A stretch of 64,000 bases of DNA, taken from Cryptomeria japonica. Taxonomy: Eukaryota > Streptophyta > Pinopsida > Cupressales > Cupressaceae. Below are positions 46,079 to 59,139 of the stretch, in pieces. The stretch covers positions 664,976,481 to 665,040,480 of the forward strand of contig NC_081412.1 of assembly GCF_030272615.1 (NCBI RefSeq), read 5' to 3'. The position numbers and the translations under genes were made by a program. The stretch's first letter is position 1. Every line of letters starts with the position of its first letter. The notes below the pieces were generated by a model, which was not told the DNA's origin, made no database searches, and saw nothing but the letters and a program-made list of their open reading frames with translations.

Positions 46079-49000
46079 CAAATTGAAATGCACAATTGAA
46101 CAAACGTATATAAGTGTACATGACTGAAAATGAACCCTCCATCAATGAAAAGCAGTGCCTTCATGCCAATTCGACAAGACATTCAATAATGGGCTCAAAT
46201 AGCCAATGAAATTGTCAATCAAATAGTGACTCAATGCAACTGACAACAGAAACATCAATATCCAAACATTGAGTCTACATGGATGTATCTACAAACATAA
46301 TTAAATTAATTGGCAATAGGAAATACATATTTATATCTACATAGATATACACCCACAACTGTTGTACATATTTGTAATGTCATATATGTACATACATAGC
46401 TGATGTACATAAATGTATATATAGAAATGTACCTATATAGGTATTGTACATAAATGTATATACAAATATCTACATATCTCTAGATACAATATTTGTACAT
46501 ACATATATGTACATATATGTATGAAAATTTTGGTACCTTGCTCTATGTATATATAGATGTCCGTGTTTATACATTAATTTGATTATTATTTATATCATTT
46601 TATATCAAACTCTATACCCTGTTTGTTTCACTGCATCTACCGAAAACCTTATTATCCTTTAAACGTCTTACTCATGGTTACTGTTATGTCCTAGTTTGGA
46701 AATCACCAGTCATTGTTGCACAATATAGTAATGCACTCATTTCTACATTCCATACTTCAACTTTCTGGTCACATGATATATTTGTAATCTATATCATGAT
46801 GTGGATTATGATGGAGAAGTCACAATGATACATTCCATATATCGGACATGGACACAATTGAGTGTGAATGTCTCAAACAGAGATGAATGCTATCAAATAG
46901 TTCAAAATTATGAACAGGATAGGGAGAACTATTTGAAAGCCCATCAAACCCTTACAAATTAGGGTGTTGTTGCAACCCTCCCTGCAAATGATGTAGATGA
47001 TGAAATCCTAACTTACCTCCATGAATCTTACCCCTCCTTGCACAAAGCAATTCCACCCACTGAATGCCTTGTTCACATCCCATTTCCATGCATTCGAGCA
47101 CAGCAAGAGTAGATTGTGAAGCATGCTTATATTTTTCTAGAGATATTTGTTTGTCCATACCCCTGTGATGATCATCACTTTCCAACCAGATCATCTTTCT
47201 ATTCAAAATTATTCAAGGTCAATCGAGAATCATGGCAAACCAACTATGTCAATAGATTTTTCTTATAAAAATATGGTCTAGAAGTTCATCAAAGCTCTGT
47301 AAATCTATCATGGCAATAAATGCTTCGAAGAGTAGTCAATGAGCATATCCCATCATGGATTTTTACCAAAGTATACATTCAACCACATTGTGGTCAAACT
47401 AGGTTGCATTCTAATTTGCCTTGCCAGCTATACAGCCAACAAATTGTTTGGAAGGAAGCCATTCCAACTACACCACCACATCTAGTTGACCCACAAGATT
47501 TCAATAACGAATCCCTACCAGTGTAAGTTTCCACAAGTAGCTCTAAACCCCTACTATATAAGTCTCCAATAAAGAAAAGCATCTCCAGGCACAAATTCCC
47601 AAAAAGATAGCACTTTACATAAGGAACCATACTTCTATTGTTCAAGCATTACTGTCATCTTACACTATCTTGGCATCCGCTCCTTACTTGTACAACGGTG
47701 CCATGTAAAGAATCAAAATTAATATCATTCAGCGGGCATCGATTTACAACATCACTTTGTTAGTTGGTTCCATCTCAATGTAACCCATGCTGTACTATAT
47801 ATATGTTTGCAGGTTACATTTAAAATTCCAAAAATATTTCATACATACTGTACAATTCATATCGATCTGTATATTTGTCATGGAAATACAACTAACGTAC
47901 AATTTATTACTGTTCTCCGCAAATGAGGAAGGCAAATAAGATGTTTTCCTATGGTGCAAAGAACAGAGAATTGACAAGGTTTCCATCACATAAAAGAGGT
48001 GTGAAGTTCCCAGTTGAGCCATAGACCCCGTCTCCTAATGTGGTCGAAGCAGAGCCTATACCCCATCACTAGAGGATCAGGAACCAAAACTTGTCCGACC
48101 GCCCATAGTGGATGTTACTGCTTCTTCAACTGGAAGGAATTTTACAAGGCCACAAAAGCTATGGTCGGCTTCTTCCATGTAGAGTGCAATCCATGATGTA
48201 GAAGAAAATGACATTTCTATCAAGTCTACATCGAATAAGTTGGGCATCCCAACTACGATAGTGACAAAATGGTTGGGTGGTCTAACAACCACATTCAAGA
48301 AATGTCCCCCAACCATCCTCACTATTTAAGAGGAAGAAGAGATTGTTGAGTAGTGCCAATAGATGGTAGTTGTTGGTCATGGCCTGGAGATGTTGAACTT
48401 GAAGGAAGCTGGGGCATAGATTTGTGAGGGTAGACCCAACCCTTTCAAGGATGGCATGCTCAGGGAAGTCATGGTGGATTGGTTTTAAAGCCTGACATCC
48501 AAAACTCACTTGTGGATAGCTAAAGGCCTGACATGGTCAGGTGGTAGTGCCACTTCCCATTGGATGTTCTGGAATGTATCTTCAAGCGAGGAAGGGCTTC
48601 GTTGGTGTGTTATTGATTCTTGGTTCATGTACCAGCTCATGTTCGTGATTATTGTTCAGCTGAGACCTTGTGGTCATTGTATCAAACTTTTGTATAACCT
48701 TGATATTGTAACTTTGTAATCTGTGGTATTTGTGGTAACCATGTATTTATGGATATTGTAAAAGGGAATCATTGGAATGTTTGTTAATTCATTTTCTTTT
48801 CTCTTTTGTATATATGAACTATGGGAAATGAATGCATTGGAGTACTTGAATCTTTCATTATGGAATTTAGATGTATGTGTAGATTTTATCTTAAACATAT
48901 ATTTTTTCCTAATTAGTTGAACAATAGGATTTTCTATGGTGTTATTATAATCTACGAATTAATCTTTGTTGGTAACCCTTAGGAAATCATGTGTTAGTCT

Positions 49001-49687
49001 TCTGCTATGTTATTAGACGTGCAATGGTTATAATTAGTGCACTTGTACTTTAAAAAAAAAAAATTATTACACCTTTTAGTTGCCTAGTTGTATTGTTTTC
49101 CTTTAGGGTTTCTGGTGGGGTATTACTCTCTACCCCATACACATGAAACACCCCATTATCCCAATTACTCATAAATAAATCTGTGAGCTGATGGTTTTGT
49201 CCATTAAGTTTTTGAGCAAAGGGCTCTATTCCCGCATCCAAAATTTCCCTCCAAACCTCCTCATTTTCTCCCAAATATCATAGGAGGATAGATCCATTAT
49301 ATTTTTGTCTCCCCCAATTATGATAATGCTTCTATGATTTTTTTAGACTACACCAAAACCAGGCTTCAGGTCAACGCAAAGAAAACAAAGCCACATGAAC
49401 AATCTAGAAACTCACCTTTGTTCCTTTCTACGAAAAGACCTACACATGTGATCTTTCATCATTACTGTTTGAGAAAAGAGATATTTTTAGTGTCCTTCCT
49501 TGCCAACTCACACACCTAAAATGGCAAGGAATCCCCTTCCTACCACCACTTTTCATCATCTCTAACCACACCTAGATTAGCCATGTAGTTAGTTGGCCTA
49601 TTACCCTCCCTCAAAACATGAGATTGTTCCTACCTTTTCTGGTCAAGGTTTTATATGAAGGATAAGTTCAATTCAAACATCAAAATC
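46079..49687 (+). repeat. Tandem unit 3
   Basis: 3609 bp. Later-half variants (CTACGAATTA near 48952, CTTCTGCTATG near 48998) are shared with unit 4. Confidence 0.93.
46798..47526 (+). pseudogene. Decayed reading frame of the tandem unit, copy 3
   Basis: Same four stops as copy 1. Here CAATAAATGCTTCG (near 47314) creates an ATG just after the fourth stop, leaving a 68-codon open frame (47320-47526) that is simply the last part of the ancestral frame, not a new gene. Confidence 0.6.
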
Positions 49688-52600
49688 CAAACTGAAATGC
49701 ACAATTGAACAAATGTATATAAGTGTACATGACTGAAAATGAACCCTCCATCAATGAAAAGCAGTGCCTTCATGCCAATTCGACAAGACATTCAATAATG
49801 GGCTCAAATAGCCAATGAAATTGTCAATCAAATAGTGACTCAATGCAACTGACAACAGAAACATCAATATCCAAACATTGAGTGTACATGGATGTATCTA
49901 CAAACATAATTAAATTAATTGGCAATAGGAAATACATATTTATATCTACATAGATATACACCCACAACTGTTGTACATATTTGTAATGTCATATATGTAC
50001 ATACATAGCTGATGTACATAAATGTATATATAGAAATGTACCTATATAGGTATTGTACATAAATGTATATACAAATATCTACATATCTCTAGATACAATA
50101 TTTGTACATACATATATGTACATATATGTATGAAAATTTTGGTACCTACCTCTATATATATATAGATGTGCGTGTTTATACATTAATTTGATTATTATTT
50201 ATATCATTTTATATCAAACTCTATACCCTGTTTGTTTCACTGCATCTACAGAAAACCATATTATCCTTTAACCGTCTTACTCATGGTTACTGTTATGTCC
50301 TAGTTTGGAAATCACCAGTCATTGTTGCACAATATAGTAATGCACTCATTTCTACATTCCATACTTCAACTTTCTGGTCACATGATATATTTGTAATCTA
50401 TATCATGATGTGGATTATGATGGAGAAGTCACAATGATACATTCCATATATCGGACATGGACACAATTGAGCGTGAATGTCTCAAACAGAGATGAATGCT
50501 ATCAAATAGTTCAAAATTATGAACAGGATAGGGAGAACTATTTGAAAGCCCATCAAACCCTTACAAATTAGGGTGTTGTTGCAACCCTCCCTGCAAATGA
50601 TGCAGATGATGAAATCCTAACTTACCTCCATGAATCTTACTGCTCCTTGCACAAAGCAATTCCACCCACTGAATGGCTTGTTCACATCCCATTTCCATGC
50701 ATTCGAGCACAGCAAGAGTAGATTGTGAAGCATGCTTATATTTTTCTAGAGATATTTGTTTGTCCATACCCCTGTGATGATCATCACTTTCCAACCAGAT
50801 CATCTTTCTATTCAAAATTATTCAAGGTCAATCGAGAATCATGGCAAACCAACTATGTCAATAGATTTTGCTTATAAAAATATGGTCTAGAAGTTCATCA
50901 AAGCTCTGTAAATCTATCATGGCAATAAACGCTTCGAAGAGTAGTCAATGAGCATATCCCATCATGGATTTTTACCAAAGTATACATTCAACCACATTGT
51001 GGTCAAACTAGGTTGCATTCTAATTTGCCTTGCCAGCTATACAGCCAACAAATTGTTTGGAAGGAAGCCATTCCAACTACACCACCACATCTAGTTGACC
51101 CACAAGATTTCGATAATGAATCCCTACTAGTGTAAGTTTCCACAAGTAGCTCTAAACCCCTACTATATAAGTCTCCAATAAAGAAAAGCATCTCTAGGCA
51201 CAAATTCCCAAAAAGATAGCACTTTACATAAGGAACCATACTTCTATTGTTCAAGCATTACTGTCATCTTACACTATCTTGGCATCCGCTCCTTACTTGT
51301 ACAACGGTGCCATGTCAAGAATCAAAGTTAATATCATTCAGCAGGCATCGATTTACAACATCACTTTGTTAGTTGGTTCCATCTCAATGTAACCCATGCT
51401 GTACTATATATATGTTTGCAGATTACATTTAAAATTCCAAAAATATTTCATACATACTGTACAATTCATATCGATCTGTATATTTGTCATGGAAATACAA
51501 CTAACGTACAATTGATTACTGTTCTCCGCAAATGAGGAAGGCAAATAAGATGTTTTCCTATGGTGCAAAGAACAGAGAATTGACAAGGTTTCCATCACAT
51601 AAAAGAGGTGTGAAGTTCCCAGTTGAGCCATAGACCCCGTCTCCTAATGTGGTCGAAGCAGAGCCTATACCCCATCACTAGAGGATCAGGAACCAAAACT
51701 TGTCCGACCGCCCATAGTGGATGTTACTGCTTCTTCAACTGGAAGGAATTTTACAAGGCCACAAAAGCTATGGTCGGCTTCTTCCATGTAGAGTGCAATC
51801 CATGATGTAGAAGAAAATGACATTTCTATCAAGTCTACATCGAATAAGTTGGGCATCCCAACTGCGATAGTGACAAAATGGTTGGGTGGTCTAACAACCA
51901 CATTCAAGAAATGTCCCCCAACCATCCTCACTATTTAAGAGGAAGAAGAGATTGTTGAGTAGTGCCAATAGATGGTAGTTGTTGGTCGTGGCCTGGAGAT
52001 CTTGAACTTGAAGGAAGGTGGGGCATAGATTTGTGAGGGTAGACCCAACCCTTTCAAGGATGGCATGCTCAGGGAAGTCATGGTGGATTGGTTTTAAAGC
52101 CTGACATCCAAAACTCACTTGTGGATAGCTAAAGGCCTGACATGGTCAGGTGGTAGTGCCACTTCCCATTGGATGTTCTGGAATGTATCTTCAAGCGAGG
52201 AAGGGCTTCGTTGGTGTATTCTTGGTTCTTGGTTCATGTACCAGCTCATGTTCGTGATCATTGTTCAGTTGAGACCTTGTGGTCATTGTATCAAACTTTT
52301 GTATAACCTTGATATTGTAACTTTGTAATCTGTGGTATTTGTGGTAACCATGTATTTATGGATATTGTAAAAGGGAATCATTGGAATGTTTGTTAATTCA
52401 GTTTCTTTTCTCTTTTGTATATATGAACTATGGGAAATGAATGCATTGGAGTACTTGAATCTTTCATTATGGAATTTAGATGTATGTGTAGATTTTATCT
52501 TAAACATATATTTTTTCCTAATTAGTTGAACAATAGGATTTTCTATGGTGTTATTATAATCTACGAATTAATCTTTGTTGGTAACCCTTAGGAAATCATG

Positions 52601-53268
52601 TGTTAGTCTTCTGCTATGTTATTTGACGTGCAATGGTTATAATCAGTGCACTTGTACTTTAAAAAAGAAAAATTATTACACCTTTTAGTTGCCTAGTTGT
52701 ATTGTTTTCCTTTAGGGTTTCTGGTGGGGTATTACTCTCTACCCCATACACATGCAACACCCCATTATCCCAATTACTCATAAATAAATCTGTGAGCTGA
52801 TGGTTTTGTCCATTAAGTTTTTGAGCAAAGGGCTCTATTCCTGCATCCAAAATTTCCCTCCAAACCTCCTCATTTTCTCCCAAATATCATAGGAGGATAG
52901 ATCCATTATATTTTTGTCTCCCCCAATTATGATAATGCTTCTATGATTTTTTTAGACTACACCAAAACCAGGCTTCAGGTCAACGCAAAGAAAACAAAGC
53001 CACATGAACAATGTAGAAACTCACCTTTGTTCCTTTCTACGAAAAGACCTACACATGTGATCTTTCATTATTAATGTTTGAGAAAAGAGATATTTTTAGT
53101 GTCCTTCCTCGCCAACTCACACACCTAAAATGGCAAGGAATCCCCTTCCTACCACCACTTTTCATCATCTCTAACCACACCTAGATTAGCCATGTAGTTA
53201 GTTGGCCTATTACCCTCCCGCAAAACATGAGATTGTTCCTACCTTTTCTGGTCAAGGTTTCATATGAA
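49688..53268 (+). repeat. Tandem unit 4 (3' end missing about 28 bp)
   Basis: Homology stops at CATATGAA (53268); the other units continue AGGATAAGTTCAATT. The following DNA is a retroelement relic. Early-half variants match unit 1, later-half variants match unit 3. Confidence 0.92.
50407..51135 (+). pseudogene. Decayed reading frame of the tandem unit, copy 4
   Basis: Same four stops as copy 1. A TTACTGCTCC variant near 50638 and TTCGATAATG near 51110 mark this copy. The possible splice donor is retained as CTAGTGTAAGT. Confidence 0.6.
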
Positions 53269-53356
53269 ATAATTTTGGTCACAATAGAGTAGTAATGAAT
53301 AACTTCCAAAACAAGAGATGCTATGCTTTTGGGATTTTTGAACATATCTCTAATGG

Positions 53357-53554
53357 ATGAGACCAAGTCAAATGAACTTCAAACCTATGCAAAATGTTTT
53401 TTATTGTGCATGTAATAAAACCAGTCACATTGAAAAATATTGTAGAAGCAAGAATAGTGTTTCAATAGACAAGAACAAATCAGATGAGAAGGGAAAGGTA
53501 AAGCTAGAGGAGATCAGAGACAAGCATGAGAAAATAATGGTCAAAAAATATTAA
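53357..53554 (+). pseudogene. Retroelement gag zinc-knuckle relic
   Basis: A 65-codon frame contains FYCACNKTSHIEKYCRSK, a degenerate CCHC zinc knuckle (spacing of the first two Cys altered, Gly before His replaced by Ser), followed by a Lys/Glu-rich tail. This matches the C-terminal part of a Copia-type gag. The 5' part is missing: the tandem array ends only 89 bases upstream. It is probably the same element as the long frame and LTR that follow. Confidence 0.55.
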
Positions 53555-54018
53555 TTTAAAGCAAATAATGGATCTGCACCCAAATCTGGTGCATGATCTT
53601 CATCCAATAAATAGGGATTAATAACTTAGGGGGAAATTTTCATGTAGATTCTAAGAACCCCCTCTCTGATGATCTGTAATTGATTCCAGAAGGTTGTAGA
53701 AGGCTTAAATTGTATATACTGATGTTATTTGAAAGTTTCAGTGAAGATTTGATGCTCTGGTAAGCAACTCCATGAAAATCAAGGTAACTAGTTGCAACAT
53801 TTATTACAATGTAAAATTAGGTTTTCCAAGGTTAAAAGGGCATTTCAAAGATTCATTTGTTACAATGCGATCAAGAGAATAGTGAAAAGAAGAAGAGAAA
53901 AGTGATTTGGTGATCTTAAAGTGATTACAACAATCCTAAAGAGAACTCCAACACTCAATTGTGAATTGTGATATTTATTTGTTTCAAGCTATCATTTTTC
54001 GCAAACCCTAAGTTTTCA
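53555..54018. other. Spacer with purine-rich tract
   Basis: No coding sequence is seen. TTAGGGGGAAATTT at about 53626-53639 resembles the later polypurine tract at 56708, which may mean an internal duplication or deletion junction. Confidence 0.35.
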
Positions 54019-56163
54019 ATGGCTTCATATTCTAGACTTGCTACCCCATTGGTTATGGAGATCAAGGATAGAGATCAACCCATTTTCAATAAACATCCTT
54101 TTAAATTTGTTGAGGATGATCCCGAAGGAGTGTTTTCCTCTGTACCCTACGACATTCTTTACAATGAGGATAGAAGGGCATATATCCACTATGATCTTGA
54201 TGAACTTGAGAGTGCTGACATGTTGAATCCGTACAACAAGCATCTGGAGAATAGCTTGGGAAACTTCAAGTCAGAATATCAGCACTTGCAAGCCAAGGGT
54301 TTCACTCAATTCATGCATTTTCTAACATTTGATAAGAATGGATCTAGTTCATACTTAGTAGAATCCATGATGAGTTTATGTGGTTGGATAAGCCTAACAA
54401 TATTACTCAGAAAGTAACCTAGGTTGTGACTTGTTTGAGTGTATCCTGTGAAGTTCCAAGCACGAGGAAAATATCAAATAACACTGTGATTGCCCCCATT
54501 GGTTCTGAGTTTGATAGAAAAGAAATGACAATAAATGACATTCTGCAGCATGATGTCAAGTTTGCATCAATGGTGATTGGATATAAGGTTTATCAATCTA
54601 GTAGACACAATTGTGTCTATAGTAGCACCATCTTCAGGACAAAGCCCATTCAGAAAGGGAGATTTGAAGAAAAAGGAGAATCCTAAGAAGACTTATGTCG
54701 TGTGTCTCTAGTGGCCTCTGAGATTGAGTCAGATGAGGAAGCAAGAAAGGTAAAGAAGAAAGGAAAATTTGTAAGGATGTTGAGGAAGCCACAATCCAGT
54801 GGAGCCCAACAAAGTAAGAAAGCTAAATCTAAACCTGCCCCTACCAGAAGACCCAAGTGAGGAAGAAAGACTAGAAATCACCCTGACAAAGATCTTGCGT
54901 CCGATCATCAACAAGGTAAATACACATTTGTTCCTCCATTGACAATAGACCAACTGATTGATGAAATAATTGTTGATGGAAATTTGAAGAAACTAGGAGT
55001 ATATTATAAAAATTTAGATCACGTTGATCAGAGAAAGGTTGAAGAAGTTGTTTTGTATTTACATAACTTTAGTAAAACTTTGATTGAGCTAGAGCGGAGC
55101 ATCCCTAAGGATCTGTACAATATTATTGATGCAAGGAGGCTAACAACTAGTAAGATTGATAAGGAAATGAAGGAGAGAGAGTTGATTAATGTTTGCACCT
55201 ATGTCTCCCAAGATGAAACCAAAAGGCTCGTTGAGGAAGCTAACAAGAAAGAATTCAAAAGAAAAAATAGGGTGAAAAGGTTGATAATTGTGAAAGTGGA
55301 AGAAGTGAGACAAAAGACTGAAGATATCTGGCGAAGAATTATAAAGAATGATCCTTTGTATAGAGATTTAGTTAAGTCTTCTTTTCCTGAAGTAAAATAA
55401 AGTGTTTCCAGTGATTAGAAGGATGAAACTCAAATAGAGGGACATCTGGAAGATCAAGACAACATAACTCTTGATGGTGAGATTGGTGATAATCCTGCAG
55501 TGGTAGATAGTTTGGAAATCCCTGAGATTCAAAAAGATGATATTGCAACAAGTGGCAACACCAATGCACAATATAAAGGGGATGGAACTGAAAAGGAAAC
55601 TGAGAAAGCTAAGGCAAAGGATGTTGTGGTAGACAAGGGTAATGGAGTTGTTGATCCATCAATTGACACTCCAATAGTCTCAAGGACTCCACCTTAAATC
55701 TCTATCAATCTAGATGGTTCTCTAAATCTTGGACAAATATCACCTGCAAAAAAGATGATGCTTGCAGTAGTTGTTCAAGCTCAAGCTAGTCAAGATCTAG
55801 TCAAATCAGAGTCAGAAGATAAAAATATTATTTTGATGTCTATTGATGTGTTACAGAAGGTGGCTCTGGGTGTACAGTTAGATCTTGATATTATCCCCTC
55901 CAATAAATTACTGTATTTGATTAACAATGTAAATACAAATTTTGATTCTTTGGAGAAGGCTACTACTAAACGAGTTTTGGATAGATTTAAGGAGGTAAGA
56001 ATGCAGACATTCTAGAAAATGATTGAAGATGATACAGTTAAATTAAATAAAGGTTTGAAGACTATTTCAGCTGTATTGGAAAAAGGTGGTAAATTATATG
56101 TCTTGTCTAATTTTGCCCAAGTTCACAGTAGACATAGGCAAACAAATAAGTGTTTGCCAAGGT
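54019..56163 (+). pseudogene. Decayed long ORF of a retroelement, unrecognised
   Basis: From the ATG at 54019 the frame is open for about 110 codons (MASYSRLATPLVMEIKDRDQ...). It shifts by one near 54340-54366 into HDEFMWLDKPNNITQKVT and then stays in one frame to 56163, broken only by scattered stops near 54417, 54686, 54859, 55400, 55415, 55697 and 56015. The product is about 700 residues, highly charged and Lys/Glu-rich, and likely coiled coil in the middle (54939-55400). It has no pol motif. Position directly before a polypurine tract and LTR fits the extra ORF seen in SIRE/Maximus-like Copia elements. The assignment is inference. Confidence 0.55.
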
Positions 56164-56707
56164 AAACTTGCTAGTATTTCATAATCTTTTGATCCTAATG
56201 CAGCTCAAGATAATATATTGAGCCTTAATACAGATAAGGACATGATTTTGAGGAGAGTTGGTCAGCTCCACAACTTGATTGCCCCCCGGTTGGACACCAT
56301 ATTGAGCAATAAGGTTGACTATATGAAAGCAATGTGATAACCTATTCCATTTGAATTGAAGGATGTGGAAATTCATGCATATGTTTTCAGTGCCTTCATT
56401 ATAGTTTTGGATAACATGAAGAGTGGGTGGGACGATCACCTCCGACTTTTGAAGAACATTTTTGCTAACATCTTCAAGTACTTGTGAAGTGTCCAAAAGG
56501 TATCCATGTATATAAGTTTTGGTCAAAATCCCATCTTTGGCATTGTTGTCAAAGGGGAAGAGTAAAAGTAAAAAATGTATAGTAGAAGAGTGTAACTACA
56601 GGTTTCAAAATTCTTTTCCAAATGGGGATCCTTAGAAATTCTTTTGGTCTGGTGTACAAGTTTTACAACACTTAGCCAATTTTTTCACGAGTGTTGCCAT
56701 CAATGCC

Positions 56708-56719
56708 AAAGGGGGAAAT
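56708..56719 (+). other. Polypurine tract
   Basis: AAAGGGGGAAAT directly precedes TGTTGGCAATTGACA, a typical Copia 3'-LTR junction. Confidence 0.75.
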
Positions 56720-58820
56720 TGTTGGCAATTGACACTCATCCGCTAGTTGTTGATGCTTGATTATTGGTTTAGGGTTGTGTAATGTTGGGTGAAAAATGTG
56801 TGAATGAGAGATCTAGAGGAAAGCTACCCTTTCTCTCCAAGGAGAGATGGGAAATTCGCTAAAGATTTCTCTTCAAACACATTTCACACATTACATTGGA
56901 AGAGGGAGAAAAATTCACTAGATTCAACCTCCAAAGAAGAAGATTGAACCCTGAATGAAATGACATGAGAATCACCAGCAAACCCCTCTTCTTGGAATGG
57001 AAAGGAATTGATTGAATTATGTATTAAGACTAAGTGAAAAGGAGACAAAGAACTGATTATAACATGATATCTAAGAGTGGGATGAAGTTGGGCACCTAGA
57101 TCTGGCAATAATGTGTTGAGATGAAGTCACCTTGTGAATTTCAAGAAAACTTATCTGAACCGTCGTGAAAGTGTACACGATCCTCTGAAAAATCTATGAC
57201 ACAAAAAGGGTTTTTTTGCTTCTGTAAATGAGGTCCAAATCTAAAAGTACATCTGCACACCTACAACCTACACACAGAAAAGAGAGGAAAAGGGGTTGAG
57301 ATTGGGGGTTTTCCTTTAGGTCAAACCCCACTTTTGGAATCAACCAAATGATGAAAGAAAGTAATTGCAAGTAAATGTAAATGAAAGACTCAAATGTAAA
57401 TCACCTTAAGGGAGGTTGTGATAGAAATATTGATGGAAATGCTTCTATGAAATTGAATGTTGAAGTGGATCTCCTCTTCAATGGTTGAATCCTTGACTTG
57501 AATGCAACACCTAGCCTTAAAGGGAGACTTGAGATGCTCAATGCTTGAAAGGGATGCTTGAATGCTTGATTGCTTGAATTTATCACTTATTAAGACCTAT
57601 TGTTGTGGAAATGGGAAAGTGAATGCAACTTTTATACTTGTCAATTAGGGTTAATAGGACCGACTTTCATCATAGGCCGACATCGGGGAAGATTTCCCAC
57701 TTAAAGTGCAATGTTCAATGCAGGATTTGTAAGGGTTCTGCCCCAAAATAAGGTAGGGCCACCATGCCCCTATCTTGCCCTTTTTTCTAGGACAGGAAGT
57801 AGTCTAGGTAGTGCAGCGAGCAAGGCAAGTGCAAATTTCAAGGGTTGAGTAGTCTCCAATCTTCGATCAGGCTTGGGGATTCAATTCTCTTTGCGTGAGG
57901 ACCTAATGTGGTCCAAAATTTCTAGGGTCACAATTTTATGATACTAGAGGTTTTAATTGATGGCAAATATTCTTGATATTCCTATCTGGTAATCACGGAT
58001 CTTGATTTCTAGGAGAGGATGTCAACTGATAGCCAGTTAACAGGCATTTCAAGTTGAATAGAGTAGTTTTGGTCTGGTGATTGCGGTGTCATGAATCGTG
58101 TATGAGATGATTGGGCTGACATAAAGACATCATTCTATCATTATTTTAGTGATATGATCAAGCCGACATAAGACTACATGTTACATTAGTAGGTCGATTT
58201 GATAAATGACCCATTTTGAGTTTGTGGATATATAAGACTAGTGTGGGAGATATTTTTGGATTATTGTATGATTGTATGCAAGTGAGTGGTGATCGAGAAT
58301 ATTTTGTAGCATACTTTCAAATGTATATTATTGATCTGATAGTTGACTGCGACATATAACATGGTAGAACAAAACAAAACAGTAGAGGTGATACAGTCAG
58401 TATATTTGGCACTTAACCAAAACTCATCTAGGCATTGTAGATGCTATTTTGGAGTTCATTTATTGTAATTCATCATTGTAATCAATTAGTATGACAGTGT
58501 GCCTTTTGGGATTGTATCCCTTATTGTATTTGAGTAGTGATCTCTAGGCAGTGTTCGTGAATGATTGTGAATTCCCCATATTGTAATATTGTTTTTCTAC
58601 TAGCCATAGTGGAATAATATTGTGGTTTCAAATCCCATCGTGGTTTTTCCCATTTGGGTTTCCACGTAAAAATCCTAGTGTTATGATTTTTTGGTTGATT
58701 GTTTTATGTTTTCTACATTTTAGTTTCATGCTTATGCTTCCGGTGGTTTAAAGTAATGTCAGAAAATTTAATAATCGATAGATCACTATTTCAACCCCCT
58801 CTCAGTGATCCCTGATTCCA
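56720..58820 (+). repeat. 3' LTR of a 5'-truncated Copia-like element
   Basis: It starts TGTTGGCAATTGACACTC after the polypurine tract and runs to about CTGATTCCA (58820), preceded by TTCAACCCCCTCTCAGTGATC (near 58790), a 3'-end form I associate with plant SIRE-type LTRs. A TATATAAGAC box lies near 58229. The right end is not confirmed by a partner LTR or target duplication. At 2.1 kb it may include nested insertions in 56778-57950, where composition and style change. Confidence 0.55.
56778..56895. repeat. Imperfect palindrome (fold-back, about 118 bp)
   Basis: The left arm TGTAATG..GGTGAAAAATGTGTGAA (56778-56804) is complementary, with mismatches, to the right arm TTCAAACACATTTCACACATTACA (56872-56895). 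A perfect inner hairpin, TCTCTCC-AA-GGAGAGA, sits near the middle. TTG flanks both sides. It could be a MITE-like insertion or a hairpin-forming part of the LTR. Confidence 0.6.
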
Positions 58821-59139
58821 AAATATATAATCTTTTTTTTAATGTAAAATAAACTTTTTAATAGGACCGATGACGCAAGCATGACATGGTCTCTCATTCC
58901 ATGTCAAATACTTTTGACTTGGACCTATGAAATAGTGAACTTAGAAATGGGGAACATTCTCCCTATATAAAAATTATAAGGCTCAAATCCATGAGCACAT
59001 TGGATCACACAAAGGCACAAGCTTGCAATCACAATGGCTCAATAGGAGTTTCAACCTTGGTGATCATAACAAAAACACCACCACTTAAGTAACACACTAT
59101 GAAAAGAACCCCTTATATATTATCTTGTAGATTCATCAT
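58821..59139. other. No gene seen
   Basis: Short region between the LTR and the RLP 5'-flank repeat, no feature recognised. Confidence 0.4.

Larger units (their letters stand above)
38862..53268 (+). repeat. Tandem array of four 3.6-kb units
   Basis: Four head-to-tail units start at 38862, 42471, 46079 and 49688, with periods 3609, 3608 and 3609. The last unit stops about 28 bp short of a full period, at 53268. Sampled stretches differ by about 1-1.5%, so amplification is recent relative to the decay of what the unit contains. The unit holds, in order, a TA-rich block, a decayed plus-strand reading frame, a second weaker frame, a 0.55-kb piece of the LTR family at 9470-10015 and a small minus-strand frame. 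No boundary target duplication was found. No rRNA or known satellite is recognised. Confidence 0.95.

Noticed and set aside
38862-53268. Array as rDNA, centromeric satellite or CRISPR
   Set aside because: No rRNA sequence is seen; the unit is far too long and complex for a typical satellite; there are no short repeat-spacer units, and the DNA is eukaryotic.
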